DNA of 64,000 nucleotides from Halocaridina rubra (taxonomy: Eukaryota > Arthropoda > Malacostraca > Decapoda > Atyidae): NCBI GenBank assembly GCA_037179515.1, contig JAXCGZ010021022.1, positions 30,333 to 94,332 of the forward strand. The letters are read 5' to 3'. The notes under the pieces are model-generated. The model was given only the letters and a program-made list of their open reading frames with translations. It was not told the DNA's origin and ran no database searches. Below, in pieces: positions 38,656-64,000 of the stretch (position 1 is the first letter of the stretch; every line of letters starts with the position of its first letter). The position numbers and the translations under genes were made by a program.

Positions 38656-40260
38656 CCACACCTTACCTTACTTAACCTTACCTAACCTAACCTAACCCAA
38701 CTCATCCCAACCTAACCTGACCACACACTTTACGGGATTTATACATGGGTTCTCGGGGTTACTTATCTTTACAATAACTTGATTTTGAAGATAAGGTATA
38801 TGTAGCTATTTGCCTAATATGTTCAAGAATGCAACATAGAAATATATAAATGTAACTAAGAAACAGCACACTGTAGATATAAGATGTTTTGATAATCATT
38901 CTAATTTCCATCAGAGCTTATGCTCAAGAGTTGCTGCATTTACTCTTGTAAGGGGATGGCCAAGTCAAAGCACACATTCACCACAATCTAATACTTTATA
39001 TACCTCAATCAATCTTTCTAGCTCCTTGTGGATAAAGGGCTGCCACATACACTCATACATATAATCCCCCTTGTAAGGGGGTGGCAGAGTCAAAGCACAC
39101 ATTCACTTAATATATATCACTCATTTTAGCTCTCCTGGCTAAGTATATTTCCTTTTTATGTAACTATAACAAAAGCAGCATATTTTATTTATAAAGTCAG
39201 TATACTGTGAGTAAATATACAGTGTGTAGATACATATGACGACAGTTTGTAAATATACGGAAAGTACTTTGCTTAAGTGTACGGGAGTGTTGTGAGATAC
39301 TCTGAGGTACGCTATTTGCCTCAGAACATGATACTGTTGAATAAGATGCCAAAATATTACATAAAAAAAGTAAAGGTTGTAATCTTGTATACATTGTTGT
39401 TGTTAAATATTTCATGAAAAGTTTTTGGAATACAGCTGTAGAATTTTGTATATTTAATATCTTATTTAAAGCATATTTTCTTCTTCAGTGCACTTTGTCT
39501 ACTCCTAACACTACTGACACATTTTTTTTTCTAAGAATTCAAAATCTTTGCAAAACCAAAAATAATTTCCTTTTTTGTACATTTTGATGTTGATATAGAA
39601 AAATGTAAGTTCCTAAAATTAAAAAAAAATTATTTATAATAGTTCTTAATTTTCCTTACATAATGCTTATATGTTTTCTGAGGACCGCAGTAGTGCAGTG
39701 GTAAGAGCACTCATCTGGGGAGGTGACAAACCTGCGATCAAGCCCAAAGCAAGGTGTTAGGAAGTGCATCCAGCCTTATTTCCCCAGCGCCAACCTGTCT
39801 GTGTTCCCTCCCATAATGGAGATTTATTGAGACACAAATAACGGTAAACATTACAGGGACTGTGTAGTAGTCAGAGCACTAGACTCTGGAAAGAACAGAC
39901 CTGTGATTGAGCCCTCCACGGGGTGTCAGGAAGGGCATCCAGCTTTAATTCCCCTACTCCAACCTGCCTGCATCCACACCATCATGTGGATTAAGTGACA
40001 AAAAACAGCAAACAAACCACTTATATATTTGTTACAAATAGTTGTAAACAAAGACAAACATTTATCAAGGAGGAAAATCCACATTTTATATATCTATACT
40101 AGCCACCATTATGGGGGTGGCCACAGACTGGGAGTGCCTGAGGAATTAAGGTTGGATGCCCTTCCTAACGCCCCGTACTGTACTTGAACATAGGTTCTTC
40201 ACTTTCTGAATTGAGTGCTCTGACCACTACGTTACTGCGGGTCCCTCCTTCATTCTGGAA
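38656..40260. repeat. Intergenic repeats: CCTAA patch, SINEs
   Basis: 38660-38715 is CCTAA-rich. 38938-39100 has two 'ttgtaaggggatggc..gtcaaagcacacattcac' units. Tandem family B SINEs lie at 39683-39850 (GGACCGCAGTAGTGCAGTGG) and 39855-40015, and a reverse B copy at 40115-40245 (GAGTGCTCTGACCACTACGT). No gene. Confidence 0.65.
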
Positions 40261-40724
40261 GCGCTTTGTTGATATTAAATGATAAAAAGATAAGAGAAAT
40301 GGTCATTCTAGATAACACGACAATAGTATATATAAAAGTATGATGAGCTTCAGTTGTCTAGATTCTATTGTGTTGCAAAGAGCATCATCTAGCTTGTAGA
40401 ATCATCTAGTTTGAGGTTGATTTTATTATTACAAGCACAACAGTGAATTTGTACTTTGTGCGTAGATACGAACTGCAGAGTAATTCCTTGCAGAGGAGAG
40501 TAATTAAATAATATCTATATTAAATCACATAAATTCTGTAAAATTATTCAAAATCATCTCTACAATCAACCACTGACATACAGTATTCCTCCTACGTGAA
40601 CTGCTAACAAGGACTGGTAAAAAGCGCAGTGCGTATTATTCAACGCGATCCATCGCTGGTTCAAGTTGAAATGCTCTAAAATAAAGGCCAGAAACATAGA
40701 CACATATTACTGTATTTTGTTAAA

Positions 40725-53969
<13,245 letters not shown>

Positions 53970-56610
53970 AAAAATATGATAAGAAGGTGAGACCAGCTGA
54001 TTTACCTGCGAGTTAGGTAAAGTTTAATGACCCTGGAGCATTAAAAAAAAAAACAGCATGTTGGTAGATTAGGTTAGCTAAAGTTAGGCATAATCTTAAC
54101 CGTACCTAACAACTTAAGGAGTTCTTTTAATGGTTTCGGGGATCGTTAATCTTTACCTGATCCTTTCCTGCTAGGTTCTGATATGTCACTAATAGCACGC
54201 AGCCGGACCTCAAATTCTCTTATTAAACCGACATAGCTAGCGTAATTTAACTCATCCAGTCAAGTGCTGCTTATTTCAATGCCCAGATTTGCAGGTGTGA
54301 GGAACAGTCAGATTGGGGGAGGTTTGGTCAGGTCTGGTTATGGAACGATCTAATTTCAATAACTTTAATTACATTAACGATAACAGACCACACTTACAAC
54401 GTAACTATTCTCAAATTACCTATTGTAATAAAGTATGTAAAATTCATTAACATGGCAAATTAGTGTTTTGTGTACTTACATAAGTTTACACTATCATAAT
54501 TTTTTTTTTTACATGGGGGTGTGAAAGTTAACACTTACCCCATATTTATAAAGTAACTGCATGATATTTGAGTAATTACAATTGCGATATCAATACTGTG
54601 AGGAAAAGGAACTCTGACCTTGTCTACAACCGAGACATAAAGTAACAATCCAAATGGATCACATTCTGGATATGACTGATTGTATGAAGGAAAATAAAGA
54701 ATAATTTTGAGTTAATGCTCTGGTAAGTGTTGATAATTCTCTCCCTAATTTATTTTTAGGTTCTGAAATATTAATTTAAAATTGGTTGTGTTGATGTTTA
54801 TGACAGATTTTTATGAATTTTGGAATTTGATCAATACCAGGTCTCTCATTGGTATATTGCATGTAAATTTGTTAGGTTATATGGACCATATGTGTTGTGA
54901 AACTTTTTTCTTTTTATCATTTAATTTTTGTTATCTTATACGCTCCTTCAGTGTACATAATAAGACTAACCTGTAATATTTATTGGCAAATTATGATTTA
55001 AATGTAAAATAGTGATTATAAATATCTTAATGCAAAAATATTAAACTGTATAATTTTACTATTATACGTGATATAAGTAAACATATTGAACTGAGTTTAT
55101 TTTACAAGCCTAGTTTCAATTTTCATATCGTATGATTAATTTAGTAGTAAAATAAAATATAAATCAGCCTTTTATTTGAGATAATAAAGTACATTTCACA
55201 GTCAAAACACAAAATATAAAATTAGTCCAAAACAGAATTAATGTCTATTTTTAGCCCCATTTGAATAGGAACTAATTTATAATTATTACGACAGACTAAT
55301 TTATGTATATTTTCAGCCCCATTTGAATAGGAACTAATTTTTAATTATGCCGAGACTGATTTATTAATATATATTTTCAGCCCCATTTGAATAGGGACTA
55401 ATTATGATATAAAACAGTACATAGTATTGACTACCTCATAACCAGCCAAACCCTAATTGAACGCTAATGGACCTAATTAAGGGAACTGTTTAGCAATTAT
55501 ATGTTTTCTTCCCTAAAAATGCATAAAATATCCCTAAACCATGTTTAAATAGATAAAGTCTCTGTGCAACGAGCTGATAAACAATATTTAAATATATAAA
55601 TTATTTTTGTAGTGTTAGATCTGTTTTAATATAGAGAAATTAAAACTATCTAACCATCTCTGACTGGGATCACGTGTATTTTATTCACGGTAAATGTTTA
55701 CTTGTACACCCTCAGAATAAAAACACTTGAAAGTGTTTTACCTCAATTAAAAATTAGTTGATAATCAAAATTACTTTTATTTTTTTCCAGTATTGTTTTT
55801 TAACCCTTTGGGGATGCCAATGTAAAAATCACCCCACCATTCACTTAATTCGCAAACAAGTTTGGTTGTAATCTCATAGAAAGACAAATGAACACGTTAA
55901 TAATATATAATATAAACTGAAAAACATGTTGTAATCTCATAGACTTAGACAATAAATCAGTTAGGGGAAAAAATCCCTCCTTTTCTGACACCATTTGGCT
56001 TAGTTAATATAACAAACATTTTAAATTCCGACTTACCTCTATATCTTTTCTCTGATTTATTTTAACGCCTCAAAGTTTTTTCTTCAAACATCTAGGTTTT
56101 TCCTCTGAAGCAGAAACAAGATTTCTTCTGAAATAAAATTATTAACACGGACATTAAATCCGGGAACAACTATTCCATACAAGCACTTCTTTACGTCTAT
56201 TTTTTTCTATCTTATTAAAAGGGTCCATTGGGCTCTGCCTTTGTAACGACCTTCATATAAAATTTAAAGACAGAGAACCCGCTTATTTTTGCCTTTTCTC
56301 TAGGCTGTTCTGCAGCAAGAAGATAAAGGGTTTAATCCTAATATAAGTATTAACTTTGGAGAGTAGATTTCATAGTTTTTCACTATAAAAAAAAAAAAAA
56401 AAAAAAATTATCCCTGTGAGTAACTTCCTACGGTAAGTAGAGAAAACGGTGGCATTTTTTCCTCACAGCACCGATGCCTGGTCAATAAGGAATATAATTT
56501 TAATACTTACATATAATAAGCGATTATATATCTGGTTATATTAACATTTAAATACAGTGTGCTAAAATGGAACATTTGCTCATTTTAACATTTTGAATCC
56601 AATGTTAAAA
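53970..56610 (+). other. 3' UTR and intergenic DNA with a 3-copy tandem repeat
   Basis: A possible AATAAA lies at 54693. TTAGG patch at 54065-54110. 55236-55405 repeats ATTTTCAGCCCCATTTGAAT AGGAACTAATT three times with ~63-bp spacing. The rest is AT-rich without exons. Confidence 0.55.
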
Positions 56611-56614
56611 TCGA

Positions 56615-58245
56615 CTTGGAGAGTGACAAGCCTATGTTCGAACTAACCGCGGAGTGTTAGGAAGGGTATCAAACTTTACTTCCCAAGCTCAAACCTGTCT
56701 GTGTCCACCCCCATTCGAAGGGGGACAAATAGTGGCAAAACGGCAAACAAACAAAAAATAAACAGACATTTAGTCTCGGGTAGCAATAAAACAGTAATAT
56801 TTTGAATCCTGAGTTAAATCGACCTGAAAAGTGACAAGCCTGTGTTTGAACTAACTGGGGAGTTAGGAAGGGCATCCAGCCCTAATTTCCCAGCGCCAAC
56901 CGGTCTGAGGGGCAAATAGTTACATAAAACAGCAAAGAAAATTAAATAAACATTTGTGTCTTGGGTAATAGTAAAACATAACAGAGTAAAATAAATGATT
57001 CAATATTAAGTCATTGATGTCATTACACATAAACTGATATATTACATATACAACATCAACAAGAATATAATATAAAATGCAGCTATGATAATCTGTCATT
57101 ATGATATTTTTAGGATATACATATGGCAAAAAAAATCTACTTTAGCATTACTTTATATAGAGTACTGTACTTGAGAGTAAAAAAATGTGTGGACAAGATC
57201 TGACATACTGTATAATAGCTTAACAAAAGTTTGACTTGTATTTCAGACATTTATTTTAATAATATATCTTAACACATATATTTCGTAAGTTATTTAAACA
57301 GCTTTATTTTGCTTATTCATATACTGAAGAATAAACTTTTATATATTTTACAAAGTCTCTATTATTCAATCTATTTCTTATTATACATAATGAAATATAC
57401 TGAAGGGACCGCAGTAGTGCAGTGATAAAAGCACTCAAAAAATTTAAGATTACATTTACAGAGCATTTTTACAATTACACCCGTCTCTCTTTGGAAGTGA
57501 AACATGTTTTTTCAATGTTTGTTTTTTTATGTGTTTTGAGCGAATCCGACCTTCATAACAGTCGGAACTATTCCTAACCTAAGAATAGTTATCCTAGCTC
57601 AACTAAACCTAACCTGACCTATCCTATTCTACCCTAACCTAACCTCGAAATGGGTAACTGACGAATTTAGGGATATGATTCATTCAAAATATGTAAAAAA
57701 AATAAAATAAATATATTACAATATCATGGCCTACTTGAACAGCATAATATAGTCAAGAATGCGACGGGTGTGATAGTAAAAAAAGAAAAAGAAAAAAGAA
57801 AATTTTGTTCTACTTCAATAATGAGATTCAATTGTAGTAAATATTCGGTCATACAATATAAGAGAGCCTGAGATAATTATTAAATCATCAACATTTCTCA
57901 TCTAGTATAAGTTACAGAACAATCAACTTAAAGTTGTGCATTGTTTTCACCTATTTTTAGCAACCTTTCTATGTACTGTGCAGTAAATTATTAAAAAAAA
58001 TGGAACCCTCTGGAGAAATCACAACACTTTACAAGAGTGTTTTTCATACATGCATTTATAGTAATCACAAGGAGCCACAGTAGTTCAGTGGCAGATCATA
58101 TATGTCAGGAAGTGAGTGACTCAGGTTCGATCCTACCGTAAGACATTACGAAGGGCATCCAGCCTTAATCCCTCAGCACCAATATGTCTGCGTCCATCTC
58201 TATTTGAATGGGGATTAAGTGTGATGCATAAAATAGCTAACAAAC
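56615..58245 (+). mobile_element. Intergenic with SINE family B copies and a CCTAA patch
   Basis: B at 56617-56745 and 56815-56930 (two diverged tandem copies), a head fragment at 57408-57440 (GGGACCGCAGTAGTGCAGTG) and a near-full copy at 58070-58245 (GAGCCACAGTAGTTCAGTGG, GGTTCGATCCTACC). CCTAA patch at 57570-57650. No exon. Confidence 0.65.
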
Positions 58246-58559
58246 ATATATGTAAATCACAAAAATGCTGTAGACCACTGACAAGCTGAAAAGCCTACCT
58301 GGGAGTGGAAGTAAATAAGAAGCTGTACACAAGTAAATCAAAACATCTCCTTATTAGTGTTCCTCTAAAAAATGGACTTTTGATTTTAACCTCTAACATT
58401 AGTAATTTAATCAGTTTAAAAATTTTCTATGCAAAACAAATGATGTCAATGCCTCAAAAACTTGGTGGTTAGGTTATGGCCATATCATGGAAGCCCGTTA
58501 TCATCAACAGATAATCTACATCAAGTTTCTTCACAAAGAAAATCCAAGAATTGAAGTAC

Positions 58560-59300
58560 TGTACAACTATTATATCACAGACACACATACAGCGATTAGG
58601 TAATCACAATTAGGTAATCACACACTATGCTCGTGGGAACAAGTAACTAAAGATAGTTAAGTAAATACATATCCAATTTTATTTTTTCAGAATATATAAC
58701 GTTTTTGAGATTCACATCTATTCGGTTTGATATGAGACTCTATACTGAAAATTATCTTCCATGTCTACTATCAGTCCACAAAACAGACAATTAAATGTCT
58801 ATCTACGACCTGCGAAAATACAAACTTTACAATACAGGGATCAATATTTTGAGGAAGTGACTCTGGAACTATAGGTCATAATTCGGAGCTTCATACGAAA
58901 AATTACAGGACGTAAGGAAGTACTTTTTTACAGTAAGAATAGTTGATAACAGGAATCTACTAAATGAGGATACAGTGAATGCTAAATGTAATTTTAGCTT
59001 CTAGGATGGATATGACAAGTGCCAGTGAGTAAGAAGTGAAATCGATCAGAAAACAAGGTGCCAGGGTGCCTATGCACAGTACAGTTTGGTCTTGCAATCA
59101 CCGGACATATCCGGTTGGGTTTGACCAGACGGGATCGTCTATGGGCTGGTTGTCGATCAAAACTCGCCCATAGACAATCCAATCTGGTCGGATCCAACCT
59201 GATTTGTCAGGTGGTTTAAAAGCCAAATTGCACCGTGTATGGGCACCCTTACACGCAGAGTGCTCTTTCCCGTGAGCAAAATTAGGTAAATACTCACTTT
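58560..59300 (+). mobile_element. LINE-Y remnants with a nested MITE
   Basis: 58590-58625 has two ATTAGGTAATCACA units of the LINE-Y tail. 58835-59062 is LINE-Y ORF end and UTR (AGGACGTAAGGAAGTACTTT). A MITE at 59063-59250 (AGGGTGCCTATGCACAGTAC; right end reversed AAGGGTGCCCATACACGGTG; inner palindrome TCTATGGGCTGG..) splits the UTR, which resumes GCTCTTTCCCGTGAGCAAAA TTAGGTAA. Confidence 0.78.
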
Positions 59301-60450
59301 CCAGTTACACAACACTGGCACAAAGTATAGGACTAAGGATGCATAAATAGGATCACGCAGTTTCTTGTAACACATAGAAAAAATATAATACTCACAATAT
59401 TGTAGTCCCAATAATACAGTACTGAATATGTTGTAATTTAAACTACCAATTTATTTTGTGCAATAGACACAAATGGAGGAACAACTGAAATTTTCAGTGT
59501 TTACATCTCAGGTCACAGCATTATTTAATAGCAAATTTCATATGAAGCAAGTCAAATTACAAAAATACAGATAATGTGTTGACATTTTCATTCATAAGTG
59601 CAGAACAGGTTTAACAGTATTAACGTCAAAGGATAAACTCTTGTGACCTTCATATTAAAAGCACTGTGATGAATTGTGGTATACTATGGAGTATAGTAAT
59701 ATATGCGTGTCATATAATTCGACTAAATAGCACAGAGCAAGGGGACTGGAAATATCCTCCTTTGTATTTTTTCCCACAAAAACAGAGTTTTTTGCTTTGA
59801 CTCAGCCACACCTCTTATTAGGAGAATTATGGCTTTTGTATTTATAGAGTAAGACAGATTGACCTTTCAAGCTAATTATTACATTTTTTCCAAGTAAAGA
59901 GTTAGTTGAGTAGCCTATACCTCTTGTAGTGCATTCTCCTTTACATTATATTTTCTTTTTTCTCCAAGGGTGAGGGATAAAAATATTGCCTTTAAGGACT
60001 CCTGTGTGTTGTAGAGGTTAACTAAATGGGATGGAGCAAAGGGGCTAAGCATCCCCCATCTTAATTCCTTCCTCCCACAGAGATTTAAGGCATATGAAGG
60101 AGTTCTATAAGAAAACTCGAACCAGACTTCAACAACTTGGGTGTGCTTTGACTTGGTCTTCACATTACAAGGGGGATTAAACCCTACATAAACATATAGA
60201 CGGATTATATCACACATATAAGTCTAAATTTCTTTGAACTCCTACAATAATGGTCTATACAAAAGCCATTATCCCCCCCTTAAGGGGTGGTTGAGTTAAA
60301 GCAAAGTTTACTATTCGTAAGAAGCAAATACAATGGAGGGGATTCCTAGTCCCCTCTCTGTCCCATTTAGTCAATTTTTTTACGACGCCCAGGAGAGCAT
60401 GGAGGAGAGACTTTTATCCCCTCTTGGAGGAGATACAGTGCAAAGTCAAT
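59301..60450. mobile_element. Intergenic with three family A copies
   Basis: 59700-59850 (CTCAGCCACACCTCTTATTA), 59965-60190 and a reverse copy at 60255-60440 (CCCCCCTTAAGGGGTGGTTG, ACGACGCCCAGGAGAGC). No exon. Confidence 0.6.
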
Positions 60451-60689
60451 ACAAGCTGATATAAAGTTGGACTTTTACGGAGGGAATTTCAGCTATCAAT
60501 ATGCAAAAAAAAAAAAAATCAAGAATATGAGATTGAAATAAAAAGCTATACTGTTAAAATATACATAATGCTCTATATACAATGATTTCTGTTGCAATAA
60601 GCAATGTTTAACTATATACAGTGTACATTAACATTAAAAGACATTTCGTTCATTAATCTACTAAAATTGTGCATTATACCTTGAATGGA

Positions 60690-60995
60690 CATGATAAATA
60701 ATGAGTATATTACAGGGACAGAGCAGGTAGGGTGGTCTAGGAACATGGGAAGAGAGGAGAGACTGAGATGGTTTGGGCAAAGGTTGACAAGGGATGAGGA
60801 GTATGTTGGGAGAAGAATGCTAAGAATGGAGCTACCTCGCAGAAGAGGGATAGGTAGGCCATAGAGGAGATTTATTGATGTGGTGAGGGAGGACATGAGG
60901 GTGTGTGGTGTGACAGAGGAGGATGCAAGGGATAGGGTGATATGGAGATGTCTGATCCACTGTGGCGACCCCTGACGGGAGTAGCGGACAGATTT
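60690..60995 (+). mobile_element. RTE-like LINE, ORF C-terminus and 3' end
   Basis: Reads RLRWFGQRLTRDEEYVGRRM, RRRGIGRP, stop, RRFIDVVREDMRVCGVTEED and RVIWRCLIHCGDP, then GTGGCGACCCCTGACGGGAG. One in-frame stop, otherwise clean. It belongs to a different subfamily from 5075-5350. Confidence 0.85.
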
Positions 60996-61254
60996 GACGA
61001 TGATTATACCTTGGATAGCAAACTTTCATGTAAATATTGCTTGTGTAAATAGACAGTGTATAATGAGATCCCATTAAATAATAAAGGAAAACATCTTAAT
61101 ACTTTATGAAGTCATTTATAAATCTGCAAAATAGTGTATATCATTTTCATGATACGCAAAGTCACTCTGTAATACAACTGATACTCTAGACTGTTATATG
61201 AAACCTGTAATGTAAAAAAGAAATGGATAGCCCACTTTCACTGTGGATGATCCA

Positions 61255-61395
61255 ATCAGGGTAAATGTGGGGAATCGTGGCATCCCTTTATCCCTGAACT
61301 AAGAGGAGTGATCAAGGTATATTAGCTTTTGGTGAATGTGTGCGCTTTGCTTTGGCCACACCCTTACAAGAGGGAATGCAGCCACTATATATGTA
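61255..61395 (+). repeat. Low-copy repeat related to 31040-31200
   Basis: GGTAAATGTGGGGAATCGTG, AACTAAGAGGAGTGATCAAG, TTAGCTTTTGGTGAATGTGT, then TATATGTATG repeats. Confidence 0.5.
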
Positions 61396-61649
61396 TGTAT
61401 GTATATATGGTTACTGTATCTGCATCTACATGCAGATACTTTGTTAAAGTCCACACAGAATTCATGTAAATATTGTCCGGCAGTTTCGTGAAGAAAATAA
61501 GAGTTCTTCTTTGGAGAACATACAATAATTAACAGTGGAGGTACGGACAGCAGTAAAATATTGTAGCACATTCAATGACTCAACTGTTTTATGTATTCTG
61601 ATTACTTAGCTTTTGTCTGCAAACATGTTATTAATCTGTCTACTTTATA

Positions 61650-61995
61650 TAATCTAAAAAAAAGCTGTACAAACTACACTTGAGAGCTGCACATACTAAA
61701 GAAAATGACTGATATCAACACAGACATCCACTTAAATAACATCAATTATGTTCTGCACGATAAAAAGAACAGTTTGCAGCTTGAACATAGGAGTATTTTT
61801 TTTTCTTACCTCAAATTCACTAGTAGCTTCAGCCACATATAACCTAAAAACTGTACAAACTATATTTGAGAGTTGCACATAAGAAAAAAAAGGCAAGTTG
61901 AAACAGACATCTTGATATACTGCATATCAAATTTGATCTCTGCATGATCAGTAAAACAGCTTGAATATAGAACTAACAACATTCTATTTCTACAA
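61650..61995 (-). repeat. ~185-bp tandem duplication in the Nudix gene 3' UTR
   Basis: GCTGTACAAACTACACTTGA GAGCTGCACATA at 61666 recurs as ACTGTACAAACTATATTTGA GAGTTGCACATA at about 61850, each followed by AACACAGACATC/AACAGACATC and CAGCTTGAA. The second copy ends just downstream of the stop codon. Confidence 0.8.
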
Positions 61996-62012
61996 TTCAA
62001 AAAATCGAGTCT

Positions 62013-62137
62013 TTAAGATGTGGCACTTTCTTTTAATCTGGACATCATCATGAGCTGGATATAGGCACTCTGTAGCGGACGGTGATGTGTAAGATGAATC
62101 AAAGCCTCTTCGAAGCTAAACCACTGACGGCGGCGCC
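62013..62137 (-). CDS. Nudix hydrolase terminal exon
   Basis: Begins after TTCCTTCAG; GRRRQWFSFEEALIHLTHHR then PLQSAYIQLMMMSRLKESAT and S, stop TAA at 62013-62015. Confidence 0.9.
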
Positions 62138-62813
62138 CTGAAGGAACAAAACACAAATATGAGTCTGAAGTTTAATATTTACATGGCATATTGAGGCTCA
62201 CAAATGAATTTACAATCTCGGAAGTCTTAGGGTAGAATCCCTGGTGAGATAGTGTGAATATATTGTTCACTCTGTTACTGCTTGCTAATATGTATAAACT
62301 CAGTAATATATACAAGAAAGATGGCAGTGAAGTAATCCCATGTAATGAAGTCATCAAATAGTTTGTCTCCTTCGAAACACAAAGACCATACGAAACTTGG
62401 CTCTCAATCTCACAGGAAGGACGATGTCCAAAACTTGCCATAGACATCTTTGGGACATATACTGTTGTTTTGCTTGGGGACTGAGGTTGGCTGCCCTTCC
62501 TATTGTATCCACATTAGTCGCTTCCCAAATCGTGACCTCTACCACTGAGATATTGCTCCACTAAATGCTAAACTATACAATAAAACTCTACAAGGAGGAG
62601 CTGATAAAGAGGCCCGTTAAATTCAACAACTGACTCTTTTATCAATTAAATACAAGGAAAAAGCGACAATATTACATTACGGCAATGAAATGGAATCTTA
62701 CCCGAGAATCTGATCTTACCTAATCTAGCTTCTGGGAAATTATTGTGTTCCTCGGTTACTGTCAAGACATAAACAGCAGTTCTGTGTTTCTTCTGTCCAG
62801 AATGGTGATATGA
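62013..62813 (-). CDS. DIPP-type Nudix hydrolase (NUDT3/4/10/11, fly Aps-like), last two exons
   Basis: Exons 62720-62813 and 62013-62137, minus strand, GT-AG intron, phases 0 in and 1 between. The joined end reads SYHHSGQKKHRTAVYVLTVT, EEHNNFPEARLGRRRQWFSF, EEALIHLTHHRPLQSAYIQL and MMMSRLKESATS, stop. In diphosphoinositol polyphosphate phosphohydrolases the matching region is KHRTYVYVLIVTE, R-REWF, A, and HKPVQASYF. HRT-VYVL-VTE, the R-rich W-F-EEA element and H-P-Q-YI are all present. The Nudix box (GX5EX7REUXEEXGU) lies in an upstream exon to the right of the window or unrecognised. The C-terminal tail is shorter than in human NUDT3. Enzymes of this family cleave inositol pyrophosphates and diadenosine polyphosphates in the cytoplasm. 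Confidence 0.88.
62455..62565 (-). mobile_element. Reverse SINE fragment (family B-like) in the Nudix intron
   Basis: GGGGACTGAGGTTGGCTGCC CTTCCTA and CCACTGAGATATTGCTCCAC read in reverse like the B body and head. Weak. Confidence 0.4.
62720..62813 (-). CDS. Nudix hydrolase penultimate exon
   Basis: Begins after GCTTTCAG; SYHHSGQKKHRTAVYVLTVT then EEHNNFPEARL; ends ATTAG|GTAAGA, phase 1. Confidence 0.9.
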
Positions 62814-62995
62814 CTGAAAGCAAATGTTTCTTATTAATAACATCTAGGAAGAGTTAATCATAGACAAAAGCTTGATTTAATGATCCAACTTATGACCGGT
62901 TTGAGTTACGACTGGTTGGTGGGAATAACATGCGGTAGTAATTCAACGACTGCTTATTTTATAGAAAACAATATATACAGTATAAACCACATACA

Positions 62996-63245
<250 letters not shown>

Positions 63246-63414
63246 CTTTCAGCTAACTGCTAGAGCAAGGGACTGAGAGTAAATATGTAGTAGGCTGGCC
63301 CATAGCACCAACCCCCCGTTGTGATACTATAGATGAAGGGTCTTTTGGACTTATATAGGACTGTCCAGACAGTTCGAAAAGTTACGGTTCTTTTTTTTAT
63401 GCCTACATCAACAC

Positions 63415-63938
63415 TGAATATGCTTGGATATACGTTACACATCTCTTTTATCCCTTCACATCTGACAAGTCACAACACTCCCCATCTGTTTATTTAACTT
63501 CGTGTTTTCTTAATGCTCAGGCACAATGAGGGCAGATTTATGTTTTTTTTTTTTTTGCCCATCTTGGTGTCACAATCACAAAAAAAAAAATGAACATATA
63601 GAGTATACTGTATTTAGAAACGTGGGTTCATTCCCTAACTTTTACTATTAGGTGAAAAGGTTCACTCTTCTTCTATGCCTTTGGTGGTACAGTTGGTAGT
63701 GCATTGGCACACTGATGATGCGTCCTAACTGCGAATCCCAGACAGGGACAAAAATATCTTTCATATTTTCACATATAACAATGTGTGTATTTCATCACTA
63801 ACACACACACACACAAACATACATACACACAAACATCAAATACCGATTTGTTCCTCTATAATGCAATAATGATCATCCGCTCATTATCAGCCATTTAGAT
63901 TTATTATGGCATTGTCTTATCACACAATGTCGTTCATC

Positions 63939-64000
<62 letters not shown>
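63415..64000 (+). mobile_element. Family D2, SINE family E, CA and CT microsatellites at window end
   Basis: D2 at 63420-63580; E at 63675-63790 (GGTGGTACAGTTGGTAGTGC, ACTGCGAATCCC, ACAGGGACAAAAAT); CA-rich 63801-63835; (CT)n from 63943 to the edge. Confidence 0.75.

Overview
ORGANISM. This is nuclear DNA from an arthropod, most likely a decapod crustacean. Four genes have short exons with GT-AG introns. The rest is dominated by long dinucleotide microsatellites (TA, GA/CT, CA), AAT/ATT runs, tRNA-derived SINEs, 5'-truncated LINEs and TTAGG/CCTAA-rich patches. The assignment to crustacean is inference from repeat style; there is no species-specific marker. No operons, rRNA, true tRNA genes, CRISPR arrays or bacterial signals are visible.  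LAYOUT. 1-20 kb is repeat-rich. Its only likely host gene is an unidentified minus-strand first exon (2666-2783) coding a signal peptide followed by ten arginines. The region also holds an I-group LINE with RT and RNase H (5366-7612, minus), a jockey/CR1-like LINE (10190-11745, minus), a second CR1/L2-like LINE here called LINE-Y (11745-12430, plus), inverted SINEs, a PIF/Harbinger-like MITE and very long TA tracts. 20.16-31.50 kb holds a complete eight-exon WDR18 homologue (plus, 435 aa) whose introns carry two large foldbacks, a decayed duplicate of the exon 4 start and a minisatellite built from the exon 6/intron 6 junction. 33.96-36.09 kb holds a complete four-exon JTB homologue (plus, 155 aa). 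40.73-53.97 kb holds a seven-exon gene for a 217-aa protein with four predicted membrane segments (plus, family not established). Its introns contain a LINE nested exactly inside another LINE, several minisatellites and TA arrays. 54-61 kb is intergenic with SINEs, an RTE-like LINE 3' end and a MITE nested in a LINE tail. 62.01-62.81 kb holds the last two exons of a DIPP-type Nudix hydrolase (minus); its upstream exons, including the Nudix box, lie beyond the right edge. The window ends in a CT microsatellite.  HOW THE GENES RELATE. They are unrelated housekeeping or membrane genes: WDR18 (60S ribosome maturation), JTB (membrane protein linked to cytokinesis and mitochondria), a tetraspan protein and an inositol-pyrophosphate or dinucleoside-polyphosphate hydrolase. 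They share no pathway and no sign of co-regulation.  REPEAT THEMES. Family labels A-H are mine. B, C, E and G have tRNA-like heads. D is a 3' tail shared by a LINE (D1) and short SINE-like copies (D2). A, F and H are dispersed families of unknown class. The most unusual features are the foldbacks, the exon-derived duplications inside WDR18, the shared LINE/SINE tail, and CCTAA-cored inverted repeats that recur across the window.
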